A stretch of 64,000 bases of DNA from the NCBI RefSeq assembly GCF_024753205.1, contig NZ_JANUGZ010000003.1, forward strand, positions 186,001-250,000. The letters are read 5' to 3'. The translations under genes and the position numbers were made by a program. This stretch comes from Massilia aurea. GTDB taxonomy: Bacteria > Pseudomonadota > Gammaproteobacteria > Burkholderiales > Burkholderiaceae_D. The notes under the pieces were generated by a model. It was not told the DNA's origin, made no database searches, and saw only the letters and a list, made by a program, of their open reading frames with translations. Shown one piece after another: positions 1 through 9,507 of the stretch (the stretch's first letter is position 1; every line of letters begins with the position of its first letter).

Positions 1-411
1 GTGCGCCAGGTTCCAGCCATCGTTTGCGTCGAGCTTGGTCTGGATCACATGCATGCGCTCCATCAGCGCGTCGTCGTCGCCCTGGCCGAACTTGCCGGTC
101 AGTTCTTCGTATTCGGTCAGCATCGCCTGCTGGTCGCCCATGCCGCCGGCGACGACGGCAAACACCGTCATGCTCAGGTCAAACACCGGTTCCTGCTCGA
201 CATAGGCGATGGTGACGCCCTGCTGCATGACCAGCAAGCCATCGTCCAGGCGCGAGCGGCCCGAGATGACTTTCAGGAGCGAGGATTTGCCGGTGCCGTT
301 GCGGCCGATGAGGCCGACACGTTCGCCGGTCTCAAGGGAAAAATCAGCGTGGTCGAGCAGCGGCACGTGGCCGAAAGCAAGTTGAGCGGAACTAATGGAG
401 ATGACAGCCAT
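1..411 (-). CDS. uup: ABC-F family ATP-binding protein, N-terminal part (Uup-like)
   Basis: This is the first 137 residues of an ABC-F ATPase; the gene runs off the left edge of the window. The ATG is at 411. A Walker A motif GRNGTGKSS sits at about residues 36-44. The opening residues and the stretch after the Walker A resemble E. coli Uup more than other ABC-F proteins. ABC-F proteins are soluble, carry two ATPase cassettes and act on ribosomes or DNA rather than on transport. Only the first half-cassette is visible, so the exact subfamily is inferred. Confidence 0.75.
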   Translation of the reverse strand, partial: MAVISISSAQLAFGHVPLLDHADFSLETGERVGLIGRNGTGKSSLLKVISGRSRLDDGLLVMQQGVTIAYVEQEPVFDLSMTVFAVVAGGMGDQQAMLTEYEELTGKFGQGDDDALMERMHVIQTKLDANDGWNLAH

Positions 412-534
412 GATCGGTATGCGTTTCGTCGCGCGAAAAATTTTTGGCGCGGGGGGAAAAGGTGCGTTGATTGATTAAGGGGCACATTGTACCGACTGCC
501 GGCCATGAACCTGCATTTCTATTTCGATCCCGGC

Positions 535-540
535 TATAAT
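535..540 (+). promoter_or_regulatory. Candidate -10 box upstream of tRNA-Arg
   Basis: A perfect TATAAT lies about 100 bases before the tRNA-Arg gene in the 228-base gap between the ABC-F gene and the tRNA. A weak CTGCAT about 18 bases upstream could serve as the -35 box. The rest of the gap shows no gene. Confidence 0.4.
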
Positions 541-639
541 TGCAACCGGTTCACGGTACCAGCCCGCCCTGCGGGGCCTGCCCGCCGGACTGCAGGCTTG
601 CCCTGCTTCGCGCCGTCAGCACCTGGCGGCGCGGGCGTC

Positions 640-714
640 CTCCCCGTAGCACAATGGATAGTGCACATGCCTCCTAAGCGTGGGATACTGGTTCGATTCC
701 AGTCGGGGGGACCA
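640..714 (+). tRNA. tRNA-Arg (anticodon CCU)
   Basis: The sequence folds as a full cloverleaf. The acceptor stem is CTCCCCG with CGGGGGG and contains one T-G pair. The D arm is closed by GCAC/GTGC. The anticodon stem is CATGC/GCGTG with loop CTCCTAA, and the T arm is ACTGG-TTCGATT-CCAGT. The discriminator base is A and the CCA end is encoded. Anticodon CCT reads the rare arginine codon AGG. Confidence 0.95.
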
Positions 715-715
715 G

Positions 716-1240
716 CTACACCCCGTCATCCACCCGCAAACTGCGCTTCATGGTCGACAACAACGCGATCATCGTCGCCTTGTCCTCCGCCGCCACGTCG
801 GCCAGCATTTCCTCGATCCAGCGCTCATGCACCGCCGCCATCTCATCGAACGCCGCGCGCCCCGCTGATGTCAGCTTGACGGCCGATGCACGGCGATCGT
901 TCACATCCTGCACCCGCACCACGAGCTGCTCGCGCTCGAGCTGATCGGTGATCCCCGTGATATTGCCGCCGGTGACCATCATGCGCTTGGACAGTTCCCC
1001 CATGCGCAGGCCGTCCGGATGTCGCTGGAGCTGCGCCATCAGGTCAAAGCGCGGCAGCGTGATGTCGAACGTCGTGCGCAGGCGGCTGCGGATTTCGTTC
1101 TCGATGCGCGTCGTGCACGACAGCATGCGCAGCCAAAGGCGCAGCGATTGGTGATGTTCGTCCGTCAGGCGGCTTTCCATGTCCAGCTCGGCTGCCCCGC
1201 CCATCGCTGGGTCTTGTTCACGTCCATCCACTTCCTGCAT
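716..1240 (-). CDS. MarR-family transcriptional regulator
   Basis: This 174-residue protein has the winged-helix layout of MarR regulators: helix-turn-helix in the middle and a wing with NDRRASAVKLT near residues 120-130. MarR proteins are usually dimeric repressors released by small aromatic or phenolic ligands. The gene follows the CoA ligase by 7 bases, and its ribosome binding site GAGGA overlaps the ligase stop codon, so the two genes are probably co-transcribed and translationally coupled. A role in controlling the aromatic CoA ligase is inferred from this pairing. A later in-frame methionine near residue 21 is a possible alternative start. Confidence 0.85.
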   Translation of the reverse strand: MQEVDGREQDPAMGGAAELDMESRLTDEHHQSLRLWLRMLSCTTRIENEIRSRLRTTFDITLPRFDLMAQLQRHPDGLRMGELSKRMMVTGGNITGITDQLEREQLVVRVQDVNDRRASAVKLTSAGRAAFDEMAAVHERWIEEMLADVAAEDKATMIALLSTMKRSLRVDDGV

Positions 1241-1247
1241 GCTGTCC

Positions 1248-2885
1248 TCAATCTGCGTTCGTGCGTAATTTAAAGCGTTGTAGTTTACCGGTTTCGGTGC
1301 GAGGCAGTTTTTCCTTGAACAAAATGGCCCTGGGGTACTTGTACGGCGCGATCTGCGCCTTCACGAATTCCTGCAATTCGCATGCCAGCTCGTCCGACCC
1401 CACCTGCCCTGCGCGCAGCACGACATGGGCCTCGACCACCTGGCCGCGTTCGGGGTCGAGCCGCCCCACGACGGCGCATTCGGCCACCGCCGGATGGTGC
1501 AGCAGCGCTTCTTCGACTTCGGCGCCGGCGATGTTGTAGCCGGCCGAGATGATCATGTCGTCGGTCCGCGAGCGGTAGTAGAAATAGCCGTCGGCGTCCA
1601 TTTCGTAGGCGTCGCCCGTGATGTTCCAGCCACCCTGCACGTAATCGCCCTGGCGCTCGTCGTCCAGATAGCGGCAACCGGTGGGGCCTTTCACGGCCAG
1701 GCGCCCGATCACGCCCGGGCCGACAGGTACGCCGTCGGCATCGAGGATGCAGGCCTGGTAGCCCGGCACCGGCTTGCCGGTCGCGCCTGACCGGATGGCT
1801 GCGCCCGCGCTGGCGATGAAAATGTGCAGCAGTTCGGTCGCACCGATCCCGTCGATCATCGCCAGCCCGGTGGCTGACTGCCAGGCCTCGCGCGTGGCCA
1901 GCGGCAGCGGCTCGCCAGCCGACACGCTGGCGCGCAGGCTGGTCAGGTCGAAACGATCCGCCTGCGCCGCCATCAGGCGATAAAAGGTCGGCGCCGTGAA
2001 GCACACGGTGGCGCGGTAGTCGGCGATGGCCGCCAGCAGCGCCTCGGGGCTCAGGCGTTCGAGCAACACACCCGCGCCACCAACGCGCATCGGAAACAGC
2101 AGCAGACCGCCCAGCCCGAACGTGAACGCCAGCGGCGGCGTGCCGATGAAGATATCGTCGGCGCATGCCTCCAGCATGTGGCGCGGGAAGCAGTCGCAGA
2201 TGGCCAGCACGTCGCGGTGAAAATGCATGGTCCCTTTCGGGATGCCGGTGGTGCCGGACGTGAAACTGATCAGGCAGACGTCGTCGCGCGCGGTGTCGGC
2301 GGCGATGAACGGGGCGTCGTGGCGGGCCATCCGTGCCTCCAGCCCATCGGGTGCCTCGGGCGCCGGCGCACCGAACACCAGGACCGGCACCTCCAGGCCA
2401 AGCGTATCGATTTCGTCCACCAGACCGTCGGCGCACAGCACCGCGTTGATGCGCGCCTTGTCGGCGATGGCGCGCAGCTCGCGCGCGCGCAGCAGCGGCA
2501 TGGTGGGCAGCACGATGCAGCCGGCCTTGATCACGCCCAGGATGCAGGCCGCCATCATCGGGCAGTTCGCGCCGCGCAGCAGCACGCGGCTGCCGGTGGC
2601 CAGCCCGAGATCGTGGCGCAGCACGTGGGCGATGCGGTCGACCTGCGCCAGTAGTTCAGCATAGTTCAAGCGCTCACGCGCGCCGATCAGCGCCGTGCGC
2701 GTGCCCCAGCCGCGCGCGATGGCGCCATCGAGCAGCGCGCTCGCACAGTTCAGGCGCTCCGGGTACTGCAGCTCGGGCAGGTCGAACAGGAAGTCGGGCC
2801 AGGTGGCGGGCGGTGGCAAGTGTGCACGCGCGAAGCCATCGGTGTGGCCGGAGGGGCACAGCGCTGCACTGGTGACGTCGTTCAT
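1248..2885 (-). CDS. AMP-binding acyl/aryl-CoA ligase (benzoate- or 2-aminobenzoate-CoA ligase type)
   Basis: This 545-residue adenylate-forming enzyme should activate a carboxylic acid with ATP and load it on coenzyme A. The P-loop-like signature SFTSGTTGIPKG is clear. The C-terminal block has YYRSRTDDMIISAGYNIAG and ends with the catalytic lysine motif PRTETGKLQR. Overall order and length fit the benzoate/2-aminobenzoate-CoA ligase group; the true substrate cannot be read from sequence. The start at 2885 (MNDVTSAAL) is preferred over an upstream ATG at 2942, which would add an unusual arginine-rich stretch. It is the first gene of a pair with the MarR regulator. Confidence 0.85.
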   Translation of the reverse strand: MNDVTSAALCPSGHTDGFARAHLPPPATWPDFLFDLPELQYPERLNCASALLDGAIARGWGTRTALIGARERLNYAELLAQVDRIAHVLRHDLGLATGSRVLLRGANCPMMAACILGVIKAGCIVLPTMPLLRARELRAIADKARINAVLCADGLVDEIDTLGLEVPVLVFGAPAPEAPDGLEARMARHDAPFIAADTARDDVCLISFTSGTTGIPKGTMHFHRDVLAICDCFPRHMLEACADDIFIGTPPLAFTFGLGGLLLFPMRVGGAGVLLERLSPEALLAAIADYRATVCFTAPTFYRLMAAQADRFDLTSLRASVSAGEPLPLATREAWQSATGLAMIDGIGATELLHIFIASAGAAIRSGATGKPVPGYQACILDADGVPVGPGVIGRLAVKGPTGCRYLDDERQGDYVQGGWNITGDAYEMDADGYFYYRSRTDDMIISAGYNIAGAEVEEALLHHPAVAECAVVGRLDPERGQVVEAHVVLRAGQVGSDELACELQEFVKAQIAPYKYPRAILFKEKLPRTETGKLQRFKLRTNAD

Positions 2886-3011
2886 GGCGTGATCCCCGGC
2901 TAACAACGAAGCAGTCGACCGGCAGCGCCGGTCAGGCAACACCCGCGGGATACTGTAAGTCCAAAGTACACCGGCAGCAAGGAACTTTGGCGGGCAGGCA
3001 GGCCATCAGCA

Positions 3012-3674
3012 TCATGCACGGGCCGCGCGCTCGATCTGGCGCATTACCGCCCCCTGCGCCTGCGCCAGGCCGGCCGCCAGCGGCGCGCGCTCGAGCGCTT
3101 CGGCGGCGCCGTGCAGACCGAGCATGCTGCAGCCGGCGCGCAGGCGTGCAAGCTGCTGCGCGCCCTCGGCGCCTTCGGCCAGGCCGGCCTGCGCCGCCTG
3201 CAACTGGCGCGCCAGGCCATCGAGATACAGGCGCAGACGCTCGACGTCGATGCCGAGCCGGCGCACCACGGCGGCCGGAGCCTCGTCGTTCGCGTCGTTC
3301 GCATCGGCCGGCGGAAGCAGGCGCTCGAACTGGACGCGCACGTCGTCGTGGCGGAACGGCTTGACGATGTAGCCGCTGGCGCCGGCCTGCGCTGCCTCGT
3401 CCATCGTGGCGCTGTCGGACGCCGCCGACACCAGCACGAACGGCAGCGACGCCAGCAACGGGTGGTGACGCACGCGCTGCAGCAGTTCGAGGCCGGACAG
3501 GTGCGGCATGCGCAGGTCGCAGAACACGATGTCGGGCCGCAGGCCCGCTTCGAGCTGGCGCCAGGCATCGGCGCCGTCGTCCGCTTCGACGATCGCATGG
3601 CTGCCGCAGCTGTCCACCAGATGCATCAGCATCATGCGCGCCACCACGTCATCGTCGACCACCAGCACGTTCAT
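3012..3674 (-). CDS. Receiver-domain response regulator with degenerate HPt-like C-terminus
   Basis: This 220-residue protein begins with a REC domain: acidic pocket VVDDD at the N-terminus, phosphoacceptor D53 in FCDLRMP, and the conserved lysine in IVKPFRHDD. No DNA-binding or enzymatic output domain follows. The last 80 or so residues are helical, and the stretch from about 175 (LARLRAGCSMLGLHGAAEAL) aligns with the phosphotransfer-helix motif of HPt domains. The position of the reactive histidine holds alanine. The gene starts 44 bases after the hybrid kinase stop on the same strand, so it is probably that kinase's partner. The start at 3674 puts MNVLVVDDD at the N-terminus; an upstream start would add a low-complexity arginine-rich leader. 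Confidence 0.85.
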   Translation of the reverse strand: MNVLVVDDDVVARMMLMHLVDSCGSHAIVEADDGADAWRQLEAGLRPDIVFCDLRMPHLSGLELLQRVRHHPLLASLPFVLVSAASDSATMDEAAQAGASGYIVKPFRHDDVRVQFERLLPPADANDANDEAPAAVVRRLGIDVERLRLYLDGLARQLQAAQAGLAEGAEGAQQLARLRAGCSMLGLHGAAEALERAPLAAGLAQAQGAVMRQIERAARA

Positions 3675-3718
3675 CACGTCTCCACCAGATTCGTCAGAAC
3701 CTGCATTATAAGCAGGTG

Positions 3719-6700
3719 TCAGGACGGGGCGCCCGTTTCGAAGGTATCCAGGAAGCTGGCCAGGACCGGCAGGCCCGCGCGCAGGCGCTGCGCATCGCGC
3801 CCGTCGGCGGCGGCTTCCAGTTCGGCGCACAGTGTTTCCAGCGCCGGCTCGGCGAGATAGGTGGCGCTGCCACGCAGCCCGTGCAGGATCCGGCCGGCGG
3901 CCTCGAAATCGTCGCCTGCCAGCGCGGCGTCCAGCTCGGCGCGCCGGCGCGGCAGGTCGTTGCAGAATGCAGCGCGCAGGCGCAGCCCCAGATTGTCGGC
4001 GCGGGCGACGGGCGGGGTCGGCGCCGCCACGCCGAACAGCGCGTCGAGGACAGCAGGAGAAGGTGCGGCCGGCGCAGGTGCGGCCGGCGCAGGTGCAGCC
4101 GGCGTAGGTGCCGCCGGTGCAGGTTCAGGTACAGGCCCGTCCTCGATCAGCGGCAGGACAAACCCGCGCTGCAGCTGGCGTTCGATCGCGCGCGCCAGTT
4201 GCAAGTGCAGCGCCGCTTCGTCGATCGGCTTGGTCAAGAACGCGTCCATGCCGCAGGCCAGGTAGCGCGCGCGGTCTTCGCCGCTGGCGTTGGCGGTGAG
4301 CGCCACGATCATCACGTGCTGGTCGAGCACCGGCGCGTCGTGCGGGCCGCCGGCGCGGATCAGGCGCGTGGCGCTGGCGCCGTCCATCTCGGGCATGCGG
4401 CCGTCCATCAGGATCAGGTCGTAGCGCTTGCGGGCACACGCCGCCACCGCTTCGACGCCGTTGTCGACGATGTCGATCGCATGCCCCATCTCCTCAACCA
4501 TCAGGCGCGCGATAATCTGGTTGGTCGGGAAATCCTCGGCGCACAGGATCGCCAGTCGGTGGCTGTGCGGCGCGCGCGTCACGTGCGGGATATGGGCCGG
4601 CGGGGCGCCGTCGCGCAACGGCAGCAGCACGGAGAACACGCTGCCCTCGCCTTCGACGCTGCTCACGCCGATCGTCCCGCCCATCAGCTCGACCAGCTGA
4701 CGGCAGATCGCCAGGCCCAGCCCCGTGCCGCCGTAGCGGCGCGTGGTGGTGGTGTCGGCCTGCTCGAATTTCTGGAACAGGCGCGGCAAGGCCGCGGCCG
4801 GGATGCCGATGCCGGTATCGCGCACCGTGAAGCGGATCATGTGGGGGTTGCCCGCCTCACGCTGCTCGCCAGGCCGGCATTCGACATGGATCGTCACGCC
4901 GCCCGTGTTGGTGAATTTGAACGCATTGCCCAACAAGTTGACCAGCACCTGGCGCACGCGGGTCGGATCGCCCGCCACGTAGCGCGGCACGTTGTCGTCG
5001 ACCAGCACCGAAAACGCCAGGTCCAGCATGGCCGCCTGCTCGTCGAACAGGCTGGCCACATTGCGTACCTTGGCGTGCAGGTCGAAATCAATCCGTTCCA
5101 GGGTCAGCTTGCCTGCCTCGATCTTGGAAAAGTCGAGCAGGTCGTTGATGATCCCCAGCAGGGCCTGGGCATTGGCCTGGCCGCGCAGGATCTGCTCGCG
5201 CGTGTTATCGCGCAGCGCCAGATCGCGCAGCGCAAAGCCCAGCATGCCGATCACGCCGGCCAGCGGCGTACGCATCTCGTGGCTCATATTGGCCAGAAAG
5301 TCCGACTTCTGGCGCGTCGCATCCTCGGCGCGCTCCTTGGCTTGGCGCAGCACTTCCTCGTTGTCCTGCAAGGCGCGATAGGCGCGCGCCAGCTCGTTGC
5401 TCTGGTGGCGGCCGCGCCGCTCCTGCTCACGCAATTCCTCTGTCTGGAGCTCCAGCATGCGGTTCTGTTGCTCGACCTGCTCGGTGCGCGCGCTCACCTG
5501 GTGCTCGAGGCGCTCCTTCTGGTGGCGCAGGCTCGCAAAGCGGATGCGCATGCCCAGATAGATCGCACCGCAGGTCAGGATGATCATACCGATCCGGAAC
5601 CATGCAGTGCCCCACGGCGGCGGCTCGATCGTGATCGCCAGCGCGGCCACGTCTTCGCTCCAGACATCGTCCTTGTTGGCCGCGCGCACCCGGAACACAT
5701 AGGTGCCCGGATCGAGATTGGTGTAAGTGGCAAAACGCTTGTCGGCGCCGGCATTGACCCAGCCCGCATCGAAACCATCGAGGCGGTAGGCGAAGCGGTT
5801 GCGCTCGGGCGCGGCGTAATGCAGCGCCGCGAATTCGACCGTGATCACGGCGGCGTCGGACGGCAGCGTAATGGCGCTCGCATGCTCGATCGGCCCCGGC
5901 AACAGGCCCGAAAAGACCTTTTCGACCGGCTGGTTGAACACCTGCAGCCCGGTAATCGTCGGGCGCGGCGGAATACGGTTGTCGTGGATCGCGCGCGGAT
6001 CGAACGCGGTCAGGCCATTGAAGCCGCCGAAATACAGCGTGCCGTCGGTTGTCCTCACCGCCGCCGTGTCGAAGAACGCGCCTTCGCTGATGCCGTCGGC
6101 GGCCGTGTAGCTGCGCCAGCGCCCGCTGGCCGGGTCGAAGCTCGAGATGCCGCTCGACGTGCTGGTCCAGATGCGCCCGTCCGCATCTTCCAGGATGGCC
6201 GACACCGAGTCGTCGACCAGGCCGTCGCGCGTCGTGTAGCGCGTGAAGCTCAGGGCGCCATCCGGTCCCGTGACCATGCGGTTCAGGCCCACGCCGGTGC
6301 CGATCCAGATGTCGCCGCGACTGTCCTCGAACAGCGACTGCACTTCGTTGTGGCTGAGACTATTCGGGTCGAACGGATCGTGGCGGAAGTGGCGGAACCG
6401 CCCGCTGGCGCGATCGAGCAATTCCAGGCCCGACACCGTGCCGACCCAGAAACGCCCGCGGCGGTCTTCCAGCATCGGCCGCACGGTGTCATCCGTCAGG
6501 CTGGTCGCCTTGCCCGGATCGTGCCGCAGACTCGTCACCGCGCGTGTGCCGGCCGCCATCCGCTGGATGCCGCCGCGCGTGCCGATCCAGATCACGTCAT
6601 CACGATCGACCAGCATCGAGCGCACCTGGTTGGCGTCGGCATCGCCCGGCAGCAGGTAGCGCCGGAAGCGCCGCGTGACCGGGTCGAAGCTCGTCACACC

Positions 6701-7999
6701 CGAGCGGCTGCCGATCCACAAGAGGCCAGCGCGATCGCGCACGATGGCCGCTGCCGGCACGTCGATCAGGCTGTTGGGATTGTCCTTCTGGTGCCGGTAC
6801 ACGTCGGCCTTGCCGGTGGCCGGATCGAACCGGTGCAGCGCGGTGGATGAACCGAGCCACAGATGGTCGCCGTCCTGCAGCAGCGCGCGGATCTTGTTGT
6901 CGGCCAGCGAATGGGGCTCGCCGGGCCGCCCGACGATGCGGGCAAAACCGCCGCCACCCAGGTCGACGCGCGACACGCCCCCGTACCAGGTGCCGGCCCA
7001 GAACGTACCGACGTCGTCGCGATACAGCGCCGAGACAAAATTGTCGCCCAGGCTGTGGCGATCGGCGACTTCGTGGCGGAACGTGTCGAAGCGGTCGCCC
7101 TGCAGACGCCAGCGATACAGGCCATCGTCGTGCGTGCCCACCCACACCGTGCCATCAGCATCCTGGCGCAGGGTCGTGATCCATTCGTTGCCGACGCCGT
7201 CGCCCGCCCCGAAGCGGCGTAGCGCGCCCTTGCCCGGTCCACCCTGGCCGTGGCGTTCGAGTCCGCCGTAACGGCCCACCCAGAGCCGCTGCTGGCTGTC
7301 GACCAGCAGCGCGTGCACCGGGAGTGCACGCCCGGACAGGTCCGACCCATGGTGCTCGACGCGCTGGCGGTCCGCGCTCAAGCTGTCCAGGCCTGCCGCG
7401 CTGCCGATCCAGAGGCGCCCGTCACCGCCCAGCGCCAGCGCCTGGATCCCGTCGTCGCGCAGCGTGCGCGGGTCGTTCGGGACGTGGTGCCAGACGGTGA
7501 ACTTGCCGGTGTCGATGTCGAAATACTGCAGCCCGTCGGCGGTGCCGATCCACAGGCCGTCCTGGCCATCGCTGATCATCGTCTTGATCTGGCGGTTGCC
7601 GGCGCCGCGCCGCGCCGGCTCGTTGGGCGCGTACAGCGTGAAGCTGCGGGTGGCCGGGTCGTAGCGATTCAGGCCGCCGTCGGTGCCCACCCACATGCGT
7701 CCTTGGCGATCGAGCAGCATCGCGCGCACCCAGTTGCTGGCCAGGCTGCGCGGGTTGCCGATCTCGGTGCGGTAATTGACGAACCGGTAACCGTCATAGC
7801 GCGACAGGCCGGACTGGGTGCCGAACCACATGAAGCCGTCCGCATCCTGCAGGATCGACAGCACCGACTCCTGCGCCAGGCCGTGCTGCACCGACAGGTG
7901 CTCGAAGCGCAAGGTCGGTTCGGGCGCCGCAGCGCGCGCCAGGGGTGCGCACAGCGCGGTCAGCGCCAGTAGCATCAGGAGCAGGAACGTGCGCAGCAT
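3719..7999 (-). CDS. Hybrid histidine kinase with periplasmic beta-propeller sensor, receiver and HPt domains
   Basis: This 1426-residue protein is a one-component-style hybrid sensor. A signal peptide is followed by about 700 residues of two-component regulator propeller repeats (recurring W-G-T-x-x-G-L and F-D/Y-D-P motifs), a Y_Y_Y domain, a membrane segment near residue 810 and a coiled coil. HisKA follows with H907 in NMSHEMRTP, then the HATPase, a receiver with D1199 in [11 protein letters not shown], a Pro/Ala linker and a C-terminal HPt with H1373 in LHGLRGSA. Such proteins often sense polysaccharide or envelope signals; the ligand here is unknown. The start at 7999 gives a good signal peptide. 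The receiver-only gene follows directly. Confidence 0.9.
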   Translation of the reverse strand: MLRTFLLLMLLALTALCAPLARAAAPEPTLRFEHLSVQHGLAQESVLSILQDADGFMWFGTQSGLSRYDGYRFVNYRTEIGNPRSLASNWVRAMLLDRQGRMWVGTDGGLNRYDPATRSFTLYAPNEPARRGAGNRQIKTMISDGQDGLWIGTADGLQYFDIDTGKFTVWHHVPNDPRTLRDDGIQALALGGDGRLWIGSAAGLDSLSADRQRVEHHGSDLSGRALPVHALLVDSQQRLWVGRYGGLERHGQGGPGKGALRRFGAGDGVGNEWITTLRQDADGTVWVGTHDDGLYRWRLQGDRFDTFRHEVADRHSLGDNFVSALYRDDVGTFWAGTWYGGVSRVDLGGGGFARIVGRPGEPHSLADNKIRALLQDGDHLWLGSSTALHRFDPATGKADVYRHQKDNPNSLIDVPAAAIVRDRAGLLWIGSRSGVTSFDPVTRRFRRYLLPGDADANQVRSMLVDRDDVIWIGTRGGIQRMAAGTRAVTSLRHDPGKATSLTDDTVRPMLEDRRGRFWVGTVSGLELLDRASGRFRHFRHDPFDPNSLSHNEVQSLFEDSRGDIWIGTGVGLNRMVTGPDGALSFTRYTTRDGLVDDSVSAILEDADGRIWTSTSSGISSFDPASGRWRSYTAADGISEGAFFDTAAVRTTDGTLYFGGFNGLTAFDPRAIHDNRIPPRPTITGLQVFNQPVEKVFSGLLPGPIEHASAITLPSDAAVITVEFAALHYAAPERNRFAYRLDGFDAGWVNAGADKRFATYTNLDPGTYVFRVRAANKDDVWSEDVAALAITIEPPPWGTAWFRIGMIILTCGAIYLGMRIRFASLRHQKERLEHQVSARTEQVEQQNRMLELQTEELREQERRGRHQSNELARAYRALQDNEEVLRQAKERAEDATRQKSDFLANMSHEMRTPLAGVIGMLGFALRDLALRDNTREQILRGQANAQALLGIINDLLDFSKIEAGKLTLERIDFDLHAKVRNVASLFDEQAAMLDLAFSVLVDDNVPRYVAGDPTRVRQVLVNLLGNAFKFTNTGGVTIHVECRPGEQREAGNPHMIRFTVRDTGIGIPAAALPRLFQKFEQADTTTTRRYGGTGLGLAICRQLVELMGGTIGVSSVEGEGSVFSVLLPLRDGAPPAHIPHVTRAPHSHRLAILCAEDFPTNQIIARLMVEEMGHAIDIVDNGVEAVAACARKRYDLILMDGRMPEMDGASATRLIRAGGPHDAPVLDQHVMIVALTANASGEDRARYLACGMDAFLTKPIDEAALHLQLARAIERQLQRGFVLPLIEDGPVPEPAPAAPTPAAPAPAAPAPAAPSPAVLDALFGVAAPTPPVARADNLGLRLRAAFCNDLPRRRAELDAALAGDDFEAAGRILHGLRGSATYLAEPALETLCAELEAAADGRDAQRLRAGLPVLASFLDTFETGAPS
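4062..4121. repeat. Four tandem 15-bp units in the kinase linker
   Basis: The unit GGTGCGGCCGGCGCA occurs four times in a row with a few substitutions. It encodes a Pro/Ala linker between receiver and HPt. Each unit is five codons, so length changes stay in frame. Confidence 0.8.
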
Positions 8000-8316
8000 C
8001 GTCACGCCGCGCGCAAGGCCAGCACGTCGCTGCTTTGCCAGGCGTGCAGAATCCCGCCCCGGCAGGCGTCGCGCGCACCATCTTCTGTCACGCCCGGTCT
8101 GGTTTTCTGTTTGTTCGTCACGCCAGCAGGTTAGCAAATTCTACTTGTCTTGAGGCAAATATGGGATGGAAATGGCAAGAATTTGTCGCAGATTGTCGCT
8201 TGTGTGCCCCAGTCACTCCGAATATTCGACTCTGCCTGCGTGGTCTTGTGACACGCCAAAAACCGCTTTGTCGAACCGCGCCAGACTCCAAGCTCAATTC
8301 ACTTTCCGGGGGCATT
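8000..8316. other. Intergenic region, no gene seen
   Basis: This 317-base divergent gap lies between the hybrid kinase (minus) and the hcp remnant (plus). It must hold promoters for both sides, but I see no convincing -35/-10 pair. Base composition becomes clearly less GC-rich from about 8130 onward, matching the cassette that follows. Confidence 0.5.
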
Positions 8317-8454
8317 ATGGCACGCGATGTGTATTTGCAAATCGACGGCACCAAAGGGAAGGTGCGGTGGCAGTACCGCCAGCAGAAAATAAGTGGCGGC
8401 GGGGGCGGCTCGACTGTCGATGAATGGAATCTGGCGCAAAACAGAACTGCGTAG
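8317..8454 (+). pseudogene. Internally deleted hcp remnant (type VI secretion tube protein)
   Basis: This 45-codon reading frame starts with MARDVYLQIDGTKG, which matches the N-terminus of Hcp1-family proteins. It continues directly into KVRWQYRQQK, a glycine run and DEWNLAQNRTA, which matches the usual Hcp C-terminal strand and tail. The 100 or more residues that normally lie between are missing, and the join is in frame. A purine-rich GGGGG precedes the ATG. Such a short product cannot form the Hcp ring, so this is most likely a remnant that once sat upstream of the effector gene. The next gene begins 8 bases later. Confidence 0.7.
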
Positions 8455-8462
8455 GTATTACT

Positions 8463-8846
8463 ATGCCTCTCGATATTCAACGATACACAGCGCATTTGCG
8501 CACCAAAGCAAAAGATACGAGTCAGAAAAGGTGCGCTCAATTTGTTCGTGAAGCACTTGCTGCCGGCGGTGCCTCCACGCACGGCATCCATCCAATCCAT
8601 GCAAAAGACTGGGGACCCACACTACTGCGGCTTGGCTTTCATCCTTTGAAGGTCGAGAACTCAGACGCTTTTATTCCGTTGAAAGGCGACGTCGTGGTTA
8701 TTCAGCCATATCCAAAAGGGAATGTCTCCGGACATATCGCTGCGTACGATGGACGAATCTGGATCTGCGACTTCAAACAGCGCGACTTTTGGTCAGGTCC
8801 AACTTACAGAAAGCTAAGGCCCCCGCATGTCTTCTATCGCCCTTAA
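8463..8846 (+). CDS. Predicted CHAP/NlpC-type cysteine amidase, candidate type VI effector
   Basis: This 127-residue protein has no signal peptide and no export motif of its own. C24 in KRCAQFVREALAAGG is the likely nucleophile at the start of a helix, and H91 in SGHIAAYDG with D103 in ICDFKQ would complete a CHAP/NlpC-P60-like triad. This layout is known in peptidoglycan amidase effectors of type VI systems. The setting supports that role: an hcp remnant lies directly upstream, and a gene for an exported protein overlaps its 3' end by 20 bases. The start at 8463 is preferred because it follows the hcp remnant by 8 bases. The protein cut site and toxicity are inferred. Confidence 0.65.
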   Translation: MPLDIQRYTAHLRTKAKDTSQKRCAQFVREALAAGGASTHGIHPIHAKDWGPTLLRLGFHPLKVENSDAFIPLKGDVVVIQPYPKGNVSGHIAAYDGRIWICDFKQRDFWSGPTYRKLRPPHVFYRP

Positions 8847-9417
8847 GCAATACATTGCCGCAGCAATGCTCGTTACCGCCTGCGGCGCTCTCTGCGCACA
8901 AGATCCACCGAGCATTCTTGAAGACCCGCTTCTCGACTTGCGATATGAGCGCGCCAAGGTTCGGTTCGAGTCGTGGCCTTCCAAATTAGTCAACGACTGT
9001 CCGGTCCTGGCCGACGATGAGTATCGTCAAGGTGTATGGTTTGTTTTCGCGAAATCCGGCGATGCCTCTGGCTGGACCTATTATCTTCTCAATGGATATG
9101 ATGTTCGGAAAAAGTCTGGTTCCACCAATCTGCTTGAATATTCGACTGGTGGCCATGGATTGATCGTGATGGTCCGGGGTCCGGAATGCCTGGTCATTGA
9201 TAACGATGCCAGAGAAACATTCAGGAGTCCGGTTTTCAATGAGGAATATCCCCAGGATATACACCAGAGGCTGGCAATCGATTTCGCCGCTCGGCTGTCC
9301 TCGGCCTTCGGCGGAAAAGAGAAGCTCCGGGCGCAAATTCTGAAGCAGCGCGTGGATCTCGACATGCTGCCCGACGAGCTTCGCCATGCATTCAGGGACT
9401 TGCGCCTGCCAAAATAG
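8827..9417 (+). CDS. Exported protein, candidate immunity protein for the amidase (copy 1)
   Basis: This 196-residue protein starts with a hydrophobic signal segment ending ALCAQ; an upstream VTAC could also be read as a lipobox, so it may be a lipoprotein. I do not recognise the mature domain. It is about half identical to the product of 9508-10098 and of equal length. Its start overlaps the last 20 bases of the amidase gene in another frame, which suggests coupled translation. An exported protein encoded directly after a cell-wall amidase effector is the usual arrangement for a periplasmic immunity protein, so that is the inferred role. Confidence 0.6.
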   Translation: MSSIALKQYIAAAMLVTACGALCAQDPPSILEDPLLDLRYERAKVRFESWPSKLVNDCPVLADDEYRQGVWFVFAKSGDASGWTYYLLNGYDVRKKSGSTNLLEYSTGGHGLIVMVRGPECLVIDNDARETFRSPVFNEEYPQDIHQRLAIDFAARLSSAFGGKEKLRAQILKQRVDLDMLPDELRHAFRDLRLPK

Positions 9418-9421
9418 AGAT

Positions 9422-9450
9422 CGCCAACTCGCTGGCGTTGGCGCCTTTTT
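9422..9450 (+). terminator. Intrinsic terminator after immunity copy 1
   Basis: Stem CGCCAAC (9422-9428) pairs with GTTGGCG (9437-9443) and is followed after two bases by five T. It separates the two paralogous genes, so copy 2 may have its own promoter. Confidence 0.7.
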
Positions 9451-9507
9451 CCAAGCCCGTCAGATAGTCGATCAGATCCGGAATCAACGAATAGCGAGAC
9501 TGCTGCC

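Noticed and set aside
3716-6850. Very long plus-strand open frame (over 1000 codons)
   Set aside because: It lies antisense to the hybrid kinase, whose domains are clear. The plus-strand product is Arg/Ala/His-rich and has no domain; such mirror frames are usual in GC-rich genes.
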